A stretch of 64,000 bases of DNA from Burkholderiales bacterium. GTDB lineage: Bacteria > Pseudomonadota > Gammaproteobacteria > Burkholderiales > Usitatibacteraceae. The translations under genes and the position numbers were made by a program. The DNA is taken from positions 1 to 64,000 of the forward strand of contig JANYBL010000091.1 of assembly GCA_025360815.1 (NCBI GenBank), given 5' to 3'. Under the pieces are notes generated by a model that saw nothing but the letters and a program-made list of their open reading frames with translations, made no database searches and was not told where the DNA came from. Positions within the stretch are counted from its first letter, which is position 1; every line of letters begins with the position of its first letter. Shown here piece after piece: positions 1-8,963 of the stretch.

Positions 1-144
1 AATGTCAAGTATTGCCTAGATTCGCAATCCGCTCGCACCTCGATGGATTCATGCCAAATGCTTTTTAATACCTAACGAATGTTAACGGAAATTTAACCTG
101 CAGGCGCACCCAATCCCCGATCATTTGTTTTGTTGAAGCCAATC

Positions 145-174
145 AACTAAGGAACAAATTGCTGTTCCTTAGTT
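145..174. repeat. 12-bp perfect inverted repeat (hairpin) in the leader region
   Basis: AACTAAGGAACA (145-156) and TGTTCCTTAGTT (163-174) are exact reverse complements around the 6-nt loop AATTGC. No T-run follows on either side, so it is not a classical intrinsic terminator. It could be a stem-loop ending an upstream transcript or an operator for the methyltransferase gene downstream. Nothing else was recognised in bases 1-242. Confidence 0.6.
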
Positions 175-260
175 TACGTTTGACAGTCATCAAATATTTA
201 TCCTTTTTCGGCTATAGTTCGTTACGAAAATTATGTTTTTAAATGTGCTTAGGGCTTTCT

Positions 261-998
261 ATGGGTGATAACAGCAATATAAGCAAAGTCAGTGATGACC
301 CGAGCAAGCGTTATTTATCGTTAAGAACTGATCCGCATAGCGGCTTTGGGTATGGATTAATGCGTCGCACGCAAATGTTGCTAAGTGCCATCGATGCACA
401 TGCGCCTCATACGAATGATCTGCGAGTTGTTGATTTCGGCTGTGCTGACGGTGCTATGTTGGCCGCAGCGGCAGCGCATCTAGGTGGGCGATTTTCTTCC
501 GGTTTGGGTCTCGATGTTTTTCGTGCTGGGATACCAACCGGCATTGCTGACAATCGCATTGAATTTGTTACGGCTGATTTGTTTAAGCACTATCCTTTTC
601 CTATTCCTGACGCAAGTATTGATATCGTTATCGCGTCGGCATTTTTTAAACATCACCCTGAGCCGATTAAATTCTTGCGAGAGGTGACACGTGTTTTGAA
701 ACCTGGTGGTCTCGTTGTGTTGATGGATCCACGTCCATTTGTCGTTCGGATTGGATGCCGGATTGGGCGATTTAATCCGGAGTACAATCCAAACATCTGG
801 TCTTTAAATACGATTGCTGGCTTTTTGCAGCAAAACAGCCTTGGCTTGAAAGTTAATTCATTCAAACGGTATTGGATTGCCCCAACCGCAGCTTCATACA
901 GCTGGGGTATCGAAAAACTGATTCCGGATTTTATCGGACAGAGTATTGCATTACATCAGTGTCTTACGATGTTCAAAATTGACGTCGTCCAATCGTAA
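261..998 (+). CDS. SAM-dependent class I methyltransferase
   Basis: A cytoplasmic Rossmann-fold methyltransferase. The SAM-binding motif I is visible as VVDFGCADG, followed by the acidic motif GLGLDVF about 20 residues later and the post-motif stretch EVTRVLKPGGLVVLMDP typical of the Methyltransf_11 group. An in-frame ATG at 243 would add six residues, but 261 has a short AGGG six bases upstream while 243 has no visible ribosome-binding site, so 261 is preferred. The stop overlaps the start of the acyltransferase gene by one base (TAATG), which suggests translational coupling. The context suggests it methylates a sugar or a precursor of the exopolysaccharide, but the substrate cannot be read from the sequence. 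Confidence 0.85.
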   Translation: MGDNSNISKVSDDPSKRYLSLRTDPHSGFGYGLMRRTQMLLSAIDAHAPHTNDLRVVDFGCADGAMLAAAAAHLGGRFSSGLGLDVFRAGIPTGIADNRIEFVTADLFKHYPFPIPDASIDIVIASAFFKHHPEPIKFLREVTRVLKPGGLVVLMDPRPFVVRIGCRIGRFNPEYNPNIWSLNTIAGFLQQNSLGLKVNSFKRYWIAPTAASYSWGIEKLIPDFIGQSIALHQCLTMFKIDVVQS

Positions 999-2149
999 TG
1001 TCTCAAGCAAACCAGCCCGCTCAAGGCGAAGCTCGACCTAAAGTCGAACAGGGTCTAGGTGCGAAAACATCGTTGCGTGTGAACGAACTTGATTTGTTGC
1101 GCTTTATCGCTGCATTGATGGTGGTGATGTTTCATTATGGTTTTCGCGGTTATGCTGCGGATGGTTATTCACTACTGCCTTTGCCAGCCTACGCGCCCGT
1201 TTCAAAATATGGTTACCTTGGCGTTGAACTTTTTTTTATGATTAGCGGTTTTGTAATTTTGATGACGGCGTCATCAGGGTCGCTAAAGAAATTCGTGATT
1301 TCCCGAGTTGTCAGGCTCTATCCCGCCTTTTGGGCTTGTTGCACCATCACCTTTGTCGCGATTTTTATTTTTGGAGATTCGCGATTTACGGCGACTTTCA
1401 GCCAGTACTTGATCAACCTGACGATGCTCAATGAGTTTGTTGGGGTTCGTTCCATTGATGGCGTTTATTGGTCGCTTGCTGTTGAGATTCATTTTTATTT
1501 TTTTGTCGTGCTGGTACTCTTGGCGGGACAAATTCGCCATGCGCTTTGGTTTCTCATCGCATGGCTTGTGATTTCAATCGCACTGGATGTGTTGCCAAAG
1601 GAAATGTTTTTAATGTCTAGGTTGCGTTCAATGTTTATTGTAGATAGTGCGTATTATTTTATAGCGGGCGCAACCTGCTACTTAGTTCGCGCTAATGGCG
1701 TGTCGATACTAAAAGGTCTGGTTATTTTAGTCACTTGGCTCATGGCGACGTGGACATCAATCCAGGCACTGGGAGGGCTTGAAGCGCGCTATCAAACAAC
1801 GATAAATCCGCTAATAGTAGGGCTATTAATTGCTCTCTTTTTCGCTGTTGTTGTGCTCATGTCATTCAAGCTGACTGGTTTTTTGGCAAAAAAGCAGTGG
1901 ATAACATTGGGGGCATTGACCTACCCACTTTATTTGCTCCACCAAAACTTGGGGTATTTGAATTTCAATTACTGGTATGGTTCAGTCAATGAACATATCC
2001 TGCTGTGGGGCACGATAGCCGGTATTTTGGTCTTGGCATATTTCGTGCATGAACAAGTCGAAGCAAGGGGCGGGGCGCAATTAAAGGCATTTTTGGATAG
2101 GTTGATAGAAAAATTGGCCAAAAGTGAGCCCCAGGCTGCACAGCCGTAA
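998..2149 (+). CDS. acyltransferase family 3 integral membrane protein
   Basis: Member of the acyltransferase-3 (OafA/YrhL) family, which transfers acyl groups, usually acetyl, to cell-surface sugars across the inner membrane. Visible hallmarks are NELDLLRFIAALMVVMFHYG near the N-terminus with the conserved His at about residue 46, the GVELFFMISGFVI segment, the SRVVRLYPAFW arginine motif, and YPLYLLHQNLGY near the C-terminus. About ten hydrophobic segments fit the family topology, and 383 residues is the usual length. It begins within the stop codon of the methyltransferase gene. A role in O-acylation of the locus polysaccharide is an inference from position. Confidence 0.9.
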   Translation: MSQANQPAQGEARPKVEQGLGAKTSLRVNELDLLRFIAALMVVMFHYGFRGYAADGYSLLPLPAYAPVSKYGYLGVELFFMISGFVILMTASSGSLKKFVISRVVRLYPAFWACCTITFVAIFIFGDSRFTATFSQYLINLTMLNEFVGVRSIDGVYWSLAVEIHFYFFVVLVLLAGQIRHALWFLIAWLVISIALDVLPKEMFLMSRLRSMFIVDSAYYFIAGATCYLVRANGVSILKGLVILVTWLMATWTSIQALGGLEARYQTTINPLIVGLLIALFFAVVVLMSFKLTGFLAKKQWITLGALTYPLYLLHQNLGYLNFNYWYGSVNEHILLWGTIAGILVLAYFVHEQVEARGGAQLKAFLDRLIEKLAKSEPQAAQP

Positions 2150-2369
2150 TTAGGGGATGCCTTTGCCAGAACCGTCACAATGTGTTCTAGAAGATATATT
2201 ATGATTTCGGTATTTTGTATGATTGCATTCATAGCGTCGACAGCTAGTTAGCAAATAGCAACAGTGCAATCAAACCGTGTCGAAACATCTACGTCTTTGC
2301 ACATCGGGCGTTCTCGTTATTGCGCAAAATGATTCAGATTCAAATCGAATTCGTTTTTAGGAGAATCCA

Positions 2370-4205
2370 ATGAACAAACTTTCACGCATGTTGCTGCGCG
2401 TTTCGGGAGCTGGTGGTGCACTTGCATTTTCTGCTGCTTTTTCATTGGCTAGCGCACAGACTTGTCCTGTCGTCCCGACACCAACACCTGTGATTCTCTA
2501 CACTGACATACTGTCTGGCCCTAATACTGGCGGTGAGAATAACAAAGGCATTTATCTTTCTATTTTTGGCAAAAATCTTGGTGCATCCGGCATTGGCACT
2601 TCAATCAAAGTGTTTATCAATAATGTTGAAGTCGACAACTATCGCTATTTTGGGGTTTCCCGTGGCCGCCAAGATATTCAGCAAATTACTGTGCAAGTTG
2701 GTGCGCTAGGAAGCCCCGCCGCGGGCAGTCCGCTGCCGATACGGGTCAGCGTGAATGGTGTTGATTCAAATACCGATAAGACGTTTACGGTTTTACCCGG
2801 AAATATCTACTTTGTGGACAATGTTAAAGGGGTCGATACTTCCACGACAAACACCGGCGGCACCTTTACAGCACCTTTCCGCACGGTACAAAAGTCGACT
2901 GGCGCACGTTTGACGTTTGGGATTGAAGCGGCCAGCGTATCGGGGGCTTGGGGGCGGGTGCAAGCCGGAGACTTTATCGTTATGCGCGGCACCGGTACGG
3001 CATGGACGTCTAAAGGTTATTTGGGTTACTTCCTTCAGACGCTCAATAAATCAGGTTGCCCAATTTCGACGGCTTGCGCGACTGGCGGGAATAGCAAAGG
3101 CCCGATCACTTTTATGGGTTATCCCAACGAAGATGTTTTCATCAACGATGTCTACGATAGTTCAGGAAGCACAAACGGGGCGCTATCGTCGGCAGATTAC
3201 GGTCGAATAACGCTGGGTATGGGGGCGTGGATCAGCGTCACGAATTTACGCGTTGAGAGCGGAAATGCAGACGGACCCCTTAATACGCAAGCAGGCGGTA
3301 ACAATTGGCGGGTTGTGAATAATGAATTGACGGCAGCAACTGCTGTTGGGAACGCCACCGCCAGAGGTGGTGGAATTGCCGGTGATGGTCACTACTGCCC
3401 TAGCACAGGCGTTGAAAACTCTTTGGCGTGTCCGGATCCAGGTCAATACTACGTCGGTAACTATATCCACGATATATTCAATGGTCCGGATGATGGATCT
3501 AGTAATTTTGAAAATCACGGTATTTACATTGACGGCTCTGGAAGATATGAAATCGCCTATAACCGTATTTCTAAAATTCGCGGTGGTAACGGTATTCAAA
3601 TGTATGCCAACGGTACGTCCAGCAACAATAATGTCGATAACGTCAACTTCCATCACAACATTATTCAAAACGTCGGCAAGCATGGCATAAACGTCGCGGA
3701 CGGATCGCGCGGTGGTTTTGTTATCTGGAATAACATCGTCACGGACACCGACCGTGCAGGTATCCGATTCAATACCGTCGATTTGGCTGGCGCAAAGATT
3801 TACAACAATACGTTTTACAACACTAACCTTATCAATAACGCGGCGGTAGGCGCCATCATGAACGACGCTATTTTTCCAGCTGGCGCGATCGATCTACGGA
3901 ATAATATTTTTGTGCCAATCACCGGCGACTACGATCAGGGACCATTTGCCGGTAAAGGAACGTTTTCTAATAATCTTTGGTTCAGCGGCACAGGAACTAA
4001 TCCAGCAACGACATATTCAACAGCTTCGCTTCAAACGAATCCACTTTTTTTTGCCGTATCGGGAAGAAATTTACGGTTAGCGCCCACGAGCCCGGCGGTA
4101 AATGCGGGTACAAGCGCAGTGTCAGCCGTTGTAATCAATGATTTCGACGCCATCATCGCCAGGCCGTTAGGGGCAGGCTACGATATCGGCGCTTACGAGA
4201 AATAG
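2370..4205 (+). CDS. secreted right-handed beta-helix repeat protein
   Basis: Starts with a clear Sec signal peptide (about residues 1-29, ending ASAQ) behind a good AGGAGA ribosome-binding site. Residues about 35-145 look like an IPT/TIG-type Ig-like domain. The middle and C-terminal parts (about 150-560) are rich in short Asn/Gly strands such as NNELT, YNRISKI, FHHNIIQNV and WNNIVTDT, the pattern of pectate-lyase-like parallel beta-helices (Beta_helix/NosD type). Such proteins bind, cleave or epimerise polysaccharides. The place in an exopolysaccharide locus suggests a periplasmic or extracellular polysaccharide-modifying enzyme, but no specific catalytic residues could be assigned. A decayed paralogue follows immediately. 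Confidence 0.85.
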   Translation: MNKLSRMLLRVSGAGGALAFSAAFSLASAQTCPVVPTPTPVILYTDILSGPNTGGENNKGIYLSIFGKNLGASGIGTSIKVFINNVEVDNYRYFGVSRGRQDIQQITVQVGALGSPAAGSPLPIRVSVNGVDSNTDKTFTVLPGNIYFVDNVKGVDTSTTNTGGTFTAPFRTVQKSTGARLTFGIEAASVSGAWGRVQAGDFIVMRGTGTAWTSKGYLGYFLQTLNKSGCPISTACATGGNSKGPITFMGYPNEDVFINDVYDSSGSTNGALSSADYGRITLGMGAWISVTNLRVESGNADGPLNTQAGGNNWRVVNNELTAATAVGNATARGGGIAGDGHYCPSTGVENSLACPDPGQYYVGNYIHDIFNGPDDGSSNFENHGIYIDGSGRYEIAYNRISKIRGGNGIQMYANGTSSNNNVDNVNFHHNIIQNVGKHGINVADGSRGGFVIWNNIVTDTDRAGIRFNTVDLAGAKIYNNTFYNTNLINNAAVGAIMNDAIFPAGAIDLRNNIFVPITGDYDQGPFAGKGTFSNNLWFSGTGTNPATTYSTASLQTNPLFFAVSGRNLRLAPTSPAVNAGTSAVSAVVINDFDAIIARPLGAGYDIGAYEK

Positions 4206-4323
4206 GAATTTAAGTGTGGACGCGATCATCAGTTAACCTAAGGCATCGACTGGGATCAGGTAAAGCACGCTCGCTTAAAACAGGGGCCCCGAAGCTGAAA
4301 AGCCACTAGGCCCAAAATGGGTT

Positions 4324-6082
4324 ATTGATGCAATTGAAATCGTAGCATTTGCGCTTATTGGCTGTAATTCAGCCACCGCTGCTAAATTACCTAATCCTCC
4401 GCAGCTGTTGTATACCGATATCGTTGCCGGGCCCAATCACGGAGGTGAAAATAATAGCGGCGCATCCCCCTCGTTGTTTGGTCGACATTTTGGTGAGTCT
4501 GGGGCGGGTACAAGAGTAAAAGTTTTTATTAATAATGTTGAAGTTAATAACTATCGGTATCTTGGCAGCGCCAATACCATTCCTGGTTTGCAATAGATCA
4601 CCGTGCAAGTTGGCCGCCTTGGCAACCCTGTTAAGGGCCTGAATTTGCCAATCAAAGTCGTGGTAGATGGAATGTCATCAAATTCAAACCATTACTTTAT
4701 GGTGAATCCTGGCACTGTATATTTCGTGAGTTTGAAAGGGTCAGATTTTCGCGGAGATGGCTCATTTGCGAACCCCTATCGAACGCTGCAGACCGCCAAT
4801 ATTAAACTCAATCGCAGTCGTGGTTGCCAGCTGGGAGAAGCAAGTCAGTCCGTTGCGATGGCAGGGGTTTGGGGCGCAGTTAAGCCCGGCGACATGATTA
4901 TTATGCGCGGCGGCATATGGACGGATGTGGACTGATATGGACTGATGTGGCCATTGATAGCTTCTTTTTGCGTACGCAAAATAAATCAGGTAGTGCTCCC
5001 GAGGGTTTGAGTGAAACTGGCTTTATAACGATCATGGGATATCCAGGGGAGAAAATTGTTATTGATCGCACAAATGCTGTTGGCGATAATCAGAGCGGCG
5101 GCGGGGTTGCGTCAGCAGACTCTGTCAGGCAGCGCCTTGGCTGCGGTGCATGGATAGCGCTATCTAATTAAAAATAGAATCTGGATTTAACGATGGGTCT
5201 GTTAATACCCAGAATGGGAATGCAAATCCGAAAGGAAGCCATTGGCGTGTCGTCAACAATGAGTTGACTGCCAAGAGTTGTCAAATTAGCAATAAATGCC
5301 GGGCAGCCGGTTTGGCCGACAATGGGAAAGGGAAAGGCAATTTTTGGGTAGGGAATCACGTACGCGATGTCTATGATAAGCCTGATGGCGTGACCGATTT
5401 TGAAAACCATGGCGTTTACATTGACGGTGATGGTTCTTATGAAGTTGCCTATAATCTCATTGACAACATCGTTGGTGGGAATGGCATACAGGCACACAGC
5501 ACGTCTGGCGGGCAAATAAATAATGTCAGTATCCACCATCATATAATCTATGGAGTCGGCAAACATGGGATTAACCTCAGCAGCGGCTCAGCTAAAAATT
5601 TTATGATTTATCAAAATATCGTGCATGGAAGTGATATGGCTGGAATTCGTCTCGATGCGGGCAAGCGCCGTTCAGCGAAAGTTTTTAATAATACTTTTTT
5701 TGATACGGACCGACTAGATATTGGTAATCCACGTGCGGCAGTCATGAATGATGCGATCATTGAAACCGTATCGCTCGAATTTAAGAACAACATTGTGGCT
5801 GCCGGTAACGAGCGCCGTGCTTTTTTGGGCGGCTCGGTGGGCCTTGAGGCCGCTGTTTCCAGCGCATCACATAATCTATGGTATTTGGGAAAGAGCTGAA
5901 AGGGAGCTTGGGTTATGCTGAATAAGTCTTGTACATTGGGTTTCTCGAGCTTTTCAAACGCCCCAAAATTTGCTACAACCAGACGTGGCATGGAAAGTTT
6001 CCGGTTGCAAGTTGATAGCCCCGCTCGCGAGGCCGGAGAAGCTTTTATCGCTGTGTTTTCACAGCATTTTCCCGTTGCGTAA
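4324..6082 (+). pseudogene. decayed tandem paralogue of the beta-helix protein
   Basis: Three reading frames together reproduce the protein encoded at 2370-4205, from a signal-peptide remnant (IVAFALIGCNSATAA, from about 4339) through LYTDIVAGPNHGGENNSG to a C-terminal remnant FRLQVDSPAREAGEAF (5999 on). Lesions visible by comparison with the intact copy are: no usable start codon; a TAG at 4594-4596 where the intact gene has Gln; a frameshift caused by extra copies of a 10-bp repeat at 4917-4950; loss of one T near 5168; and a TGA at 5897-5899. The region is therefore a pseudogene rather than several small genes. The intact lipoprotein-like signal (ALIGC) suggests the ancestor was a lipoprotein, unlike its neighbour. 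Confidence 0.85.
4917..4950 (+). repeat. 10-bp tandem repeat, about 3.4 copies, inside the pseudogene
   Basis: ATGGACGGAT, GTGGACTGAT, ATGGACTGAT and GTGG follow each other without spacers. Removing two units (20 bp) restores a continuous frame reading GGIWTDVAIDSFFLRTQNKSG, which aligns with the intact paralogue. Expansion by two units therefore explains the +2 frame change at this point. Confidence 0.8.
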
Positions 6083-6204
6083 CGTACTATAAATGGAAGT
6101 AGTCGCGTCGATTTGGGCTCGTATGATTTGGTGCAGTAATCGCCAACATGATATGACTAAATTAAGGTGCGTTTTTACTCGATAACCTGCATTCGTAAAA
6201 TCTG

Positions 6205-7677
6205 ATGAATATACTCAAACGACGTCCCGATTACTGGCTTCCCGCCTACGCCATGAACACGTTCGCGCGCGCCCGCGCGCGTCGTGCGCGATCAAGTCAC
6301 CTCACACATATTATGTTCTTGGTTTGTGATCACTACGAGCCTCAACATGCAGCTAAAACACCCGCTCAGCCAGCGGAACGCGTACAAACATGGTTGCGAG
6401 AATATGCGCGTTTCCAAGCGCGTTGCGCTGAGGCATTTGGCACCTCACCGCTGCACACTTGGTTTTACCCGCCACATCATGGAGAGGAGCATTTAAAGGC
6501 ATTATCACAAATGGTGTTTGATGGCTTAGGTGAGGTCGAGTTGCATTATCATCATGACGGGGACACCTCAGAGACATTACGTCGAGATTTGATTCAAACA
6601 ATTGATCTCTACCGCTGCTGGGGCTTGCTGCTTGAGTCAGGCGCACAACCGCAAACTAAGTTTGGTTTTATCCATGGTGACTGGGCCCTAGGTAACTCGG
6701 GTGGTGGCCATTTCTGCGGAGTCAATGACGAGCTCACTATCCTCGAGGAGCTAGGTTGCTGGGGCGATTTCACCATGCCTTCGGCCAATCATTGCCAAAC
6801 GCGGAAAATTAATTCTGTTTACTACGCAGAAGGCAACGCGCAAAAACCAAAATCGCACGATTGGGGGCCAGATGCCGAAGTGAACGTCACCAATCAGCGT
6901 GGTATGTGGCTGATGCAGGGGCCGCTCGGTATTAACTGGGGTGCGCCGAAGTATCCACGGATCGAAAACGCCAGTCTAACCAGCGAGAATTGGGGGCGTC
7001 CGGACCGTATTCGAAAATGGCTCGATAGTAACGTGCATGTGAAGGGACGTCCGGACTGGTTGTTCATCAAACTGCATACGCATGGCGCTATTGAACGGGA
7101 TTTCGACGCGCTTTTTGGGGAGAAGGCATTTGCAATGCATAAAATGTTGAATGAACAATTCAACGATGGTGAGCAATTTCGGTTGCATTACGTCACCGCC
7201 CGCCAAGCGTTCAATATTGCTAAGGCCGCGGAAGACGGAAAAACAGGTGACCCTTCCCAGTGGCTCGACTACCGTATTGCCAAGCAACCGCATTCGTTTT
7301 ATATGCTGACAGTTCGTCATAAATTAGTAAGTTGCACGAAAGATAATATTTGTGTCGGAGAAATTGACTGTGGGACGGGTGAAAATGCATCCGGAGCCAC
7401 GTTATCGTTGGCGTTTGGTGCGGTGCAGGAGATTGAAGGTGTATTTAGTTCTGCAACTCTTGATATGGCCAAGCGAACCCTCCTTCTTGACGGCATGAGG
7501 CCACACGCAGTGTTACGGTTAAAAAGTAGAAAAAATGCCCAATTGCAATTTAACGAAAGTAATCAGATGTTAGAGCGTATAAGCCACGAAGGTTATGACG
7601 TGCATTGCGTTAAAGCGAACGCTGACGGCCGCCTTGCGGTTTGTTACGTTGGCGCAGAACTCAGCAAGACGGCTTGA
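6205..7677 (+). CDS. uncharacterised protein, possible polysaccharide-deacetylase-like fold
   Basis: A 490-residue soluble protein without a signal peptide or membrane segment. I do not recognise a named family with certainty. It carries many His/Asp clusters that could bind a metal: FLVCDHYEPQH (about 36-46), WFYPPHHGEEH (about 86-96), VELHYHHDGDTSE (about 112-124), and a strongly patterned stretch FGFIHGDWALGNSGGGHFCG followed by DFTMPSANHCQT. Proteins of this look occur in exopolysaccharide loci and resemble the distorted (beta/alpha) barrel of NodB-type deacetylases, but that is inference. It starts at ATG 6205 and is followed after two bases by a glycosyltransferase gene, so it belongs to the polysaccharide operon. 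Confidence 0.7.
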   Translation: MNILKRRPDYWLPAYAMNTFARARARRARSSHLTHIMFLVCDHYEPQHAAKTPAQPAERVQTWLREYARFQARCAEAFGTSPLHTWFYPPHHGEEHLKALSQMVFDGLGEVELHYHHDGDTSETLRRDLIQTIDLYRCWGLLLESGAQPQTKFGFIHGDWALGNSGGGHFCGVNDELTILEELGCWGDFTMPSANHCQTRKINSVYYAEGNAQKPKSHDWGPDAEVNVTNQRGMWLMQGPLGINWGAPKYPRIENASLTSENWGRPDRIRKWLDSNVHVKGRPDWLFIKLHTHGAIERDFDALFGEKAFAMHKMLNEQFNDGEQFRLHYVTARQAFNIAKAAEDGKTGDPSQWLDYRIAKQPHSFYMLTVRHKLVSCTKDNICVGEIDCGTGENASGATLSLAFGAVQEIEGVFSSATLDMAKRTLLLDGMRPHAVLRLKSRKNAQLQFNESNQMLERISHEGYDVHCVKANADGRLAVCYVGAELSKTA

Positions 7678-7679
7678 AC

Positions 7680-8858
7680 ATGAGGTTATTAGAATCGTCT
7701 TCAGGGTTGTTTGGAGTAATCGAAATTATATTTTGGTCCATGGTGCTTCTGGTTATCTATCCATATTTGATTTATCCGCTTTTGATTTTAGTGATATCTT
7801 GGCTTAGGCCACGTCCCGTAAACGCAAAAGTCGCTACCCCGAGCGTTACTGTACTGATCCCCGCTTATAACGAGGCGAGCTGTATTCGCGCAACTGTTCA
7901 GAACAAGTTGGATCAAACCTATCCGTTCGAAAAATTACAAATTATTGTTGTCTCAGACGGGTCCGACGATGGCACCGATGACATTGTGCGGGAGTTTCAG
8001 TCTCGCGGCGTGCAATTGCTACGGCGCGAGGGGCGCGAAGGAAAAGCAGCTGCGCTTAATGCAGCTGTCCGGCACGCCGATGGTGAAATTATCATTTTTA
8101 GCGATGCCAATTCACTGTTTAGTCCGGGCACGGTGCAAAGTATAGTCGGGAATTTTTCTGACCCCGCAGTTGGCTATGTGACGGGTTCGCTTGCGTTCAC
8201 TTCAGATGGCCGAAGCCTCAGTGGGGGCGGCTCTGGAGCCTATATGCGCTATGAAAATATGCTCAGAGCGGTTGAGACAAGATCAGGTTCGATTATCGGC
8301 GTAAATGGGGGCGTGGATGCGATTCGCCGCGACCTTTATGTTGATATCCCACGTCAGCTTATTACTGATTTTGTGTTGCCCCTGACAGTTATTGCACGTG
8401 GGCACCGCGTTATATTTGACCAGAATGCAACTTCTCAAGAAGAGGCAAATAGTGAGATGCAGTCCGAGTTTAGGATGCGGGTGCGAGTTGCGTTGCGTGC
8501 CTTGCAGGGGCTTGTTTACATGAAGCGCCTATTGAATCCTTTTACGTATCCGTTGACATCATTTTGTCTGTTGTCGCACAAGGTTTTGCGCTATGTTGCT
8601 TTTTTATTTCTTGTTGTTGCGTTGATTTGTAATTTAGTACTCGCCACGGCGAGTGGTTTTTATCAAGTATTGTTTTTGTTGCATCTGGTCGGTTATTTGC
8701 TGGCCTTGATGGGACTTTCTCGGCAATTGCCAGGCTGGTTGCGCAAAATCACGATTGTGCCGAGTTATTTGTTAATGAGCTACGCCGCCTTTGCAATGGC
8801 GACGTTTAAGTTTTTTCGCGGCGATTCAATGGCTGTTTGGAAGCCGCGCGCTGGTTAG
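7680..8858 (+). CDS. membrane glycosyltransferase family 2
   Basis: Processive-type GT2 enzyme. It has an N-terminal membrane segment (about residues 12-38), then the GT-A domain with TVLIPAYNEASCIRATV, IIVVSDGSDDGTDDIV (nucleotide-binding DGSDDG) and IIFSDANSLFSPG (metal-binding DAN in the DxD position), a NGGVDAIRRDLY acceptor loop, and about three C-terminal membrane spans. The ATG at 7680 lies two bases after the preceding stop; an upstream in-frame ATG at 7641 would overlap that gene by 37 bases and is less likely. Family logic says it adds sugars from a nucleotide donor at the inner-membrane face; donor and acceptor are unknown. Confidence 0.88.
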   Translation: MRLLESSSGLFGVIEIIFWSMVLLVIYPYLIYPLLILVISWLRPRPVNAKVATPSVTVLIPAYNEASCIRATVQNKLDQTYPFEKLQIIVVSDGSDDGTDDIVREFQSRGVQLLRREGREGKAAALNAAVRHADGEIIIFSDANSLFSPGTVQSIVGNFSDPAVGYVTGSLAFTSDGRSLSGGGSGAYMRYENMLRAVETRSGSIIGVNGGVDAIRRDLYVDIPRQLITDFVLPLTVIARGHRVIFDQNATSQEEANSEMQSEFRMRVRVALRALQGLVYMKRLLNPFTYPLTSFCLLSHKVLRYVAFLFLVVALICNLVLATASGFYQVLFLLHLVGYLLALMGLSRQLPGWLRKITIVPSYLLMSYAAFAMATFKFFRGDSMAVWKPRAG

Positions 8859-8963
8859 CTCAACGCAAACCGTTCTGTTTCATGCGCGGGCAAAAGTCGC
8901 GTATTGACCACTAATCGCGTAAAATCTGGTTATATTAATTAGATAATTTCAGGTACGTCGCGC

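Noticed and set aside
4408-5899. Three separate small genes in different frames after the beta-helix gene.
   Set aside because: Their translations line up end to end with one intact protein, so they are fragments of a single pseudogene.
6128-6144. Sigma-54-like sequence TTGGTGCAGTAATCGCC before the 490-residue protein gene.
   Set aside because: GG and GC are ten bases apart, but the -12 part reads TCGC instead of TTGC and the -24 part lacks GGCAC.
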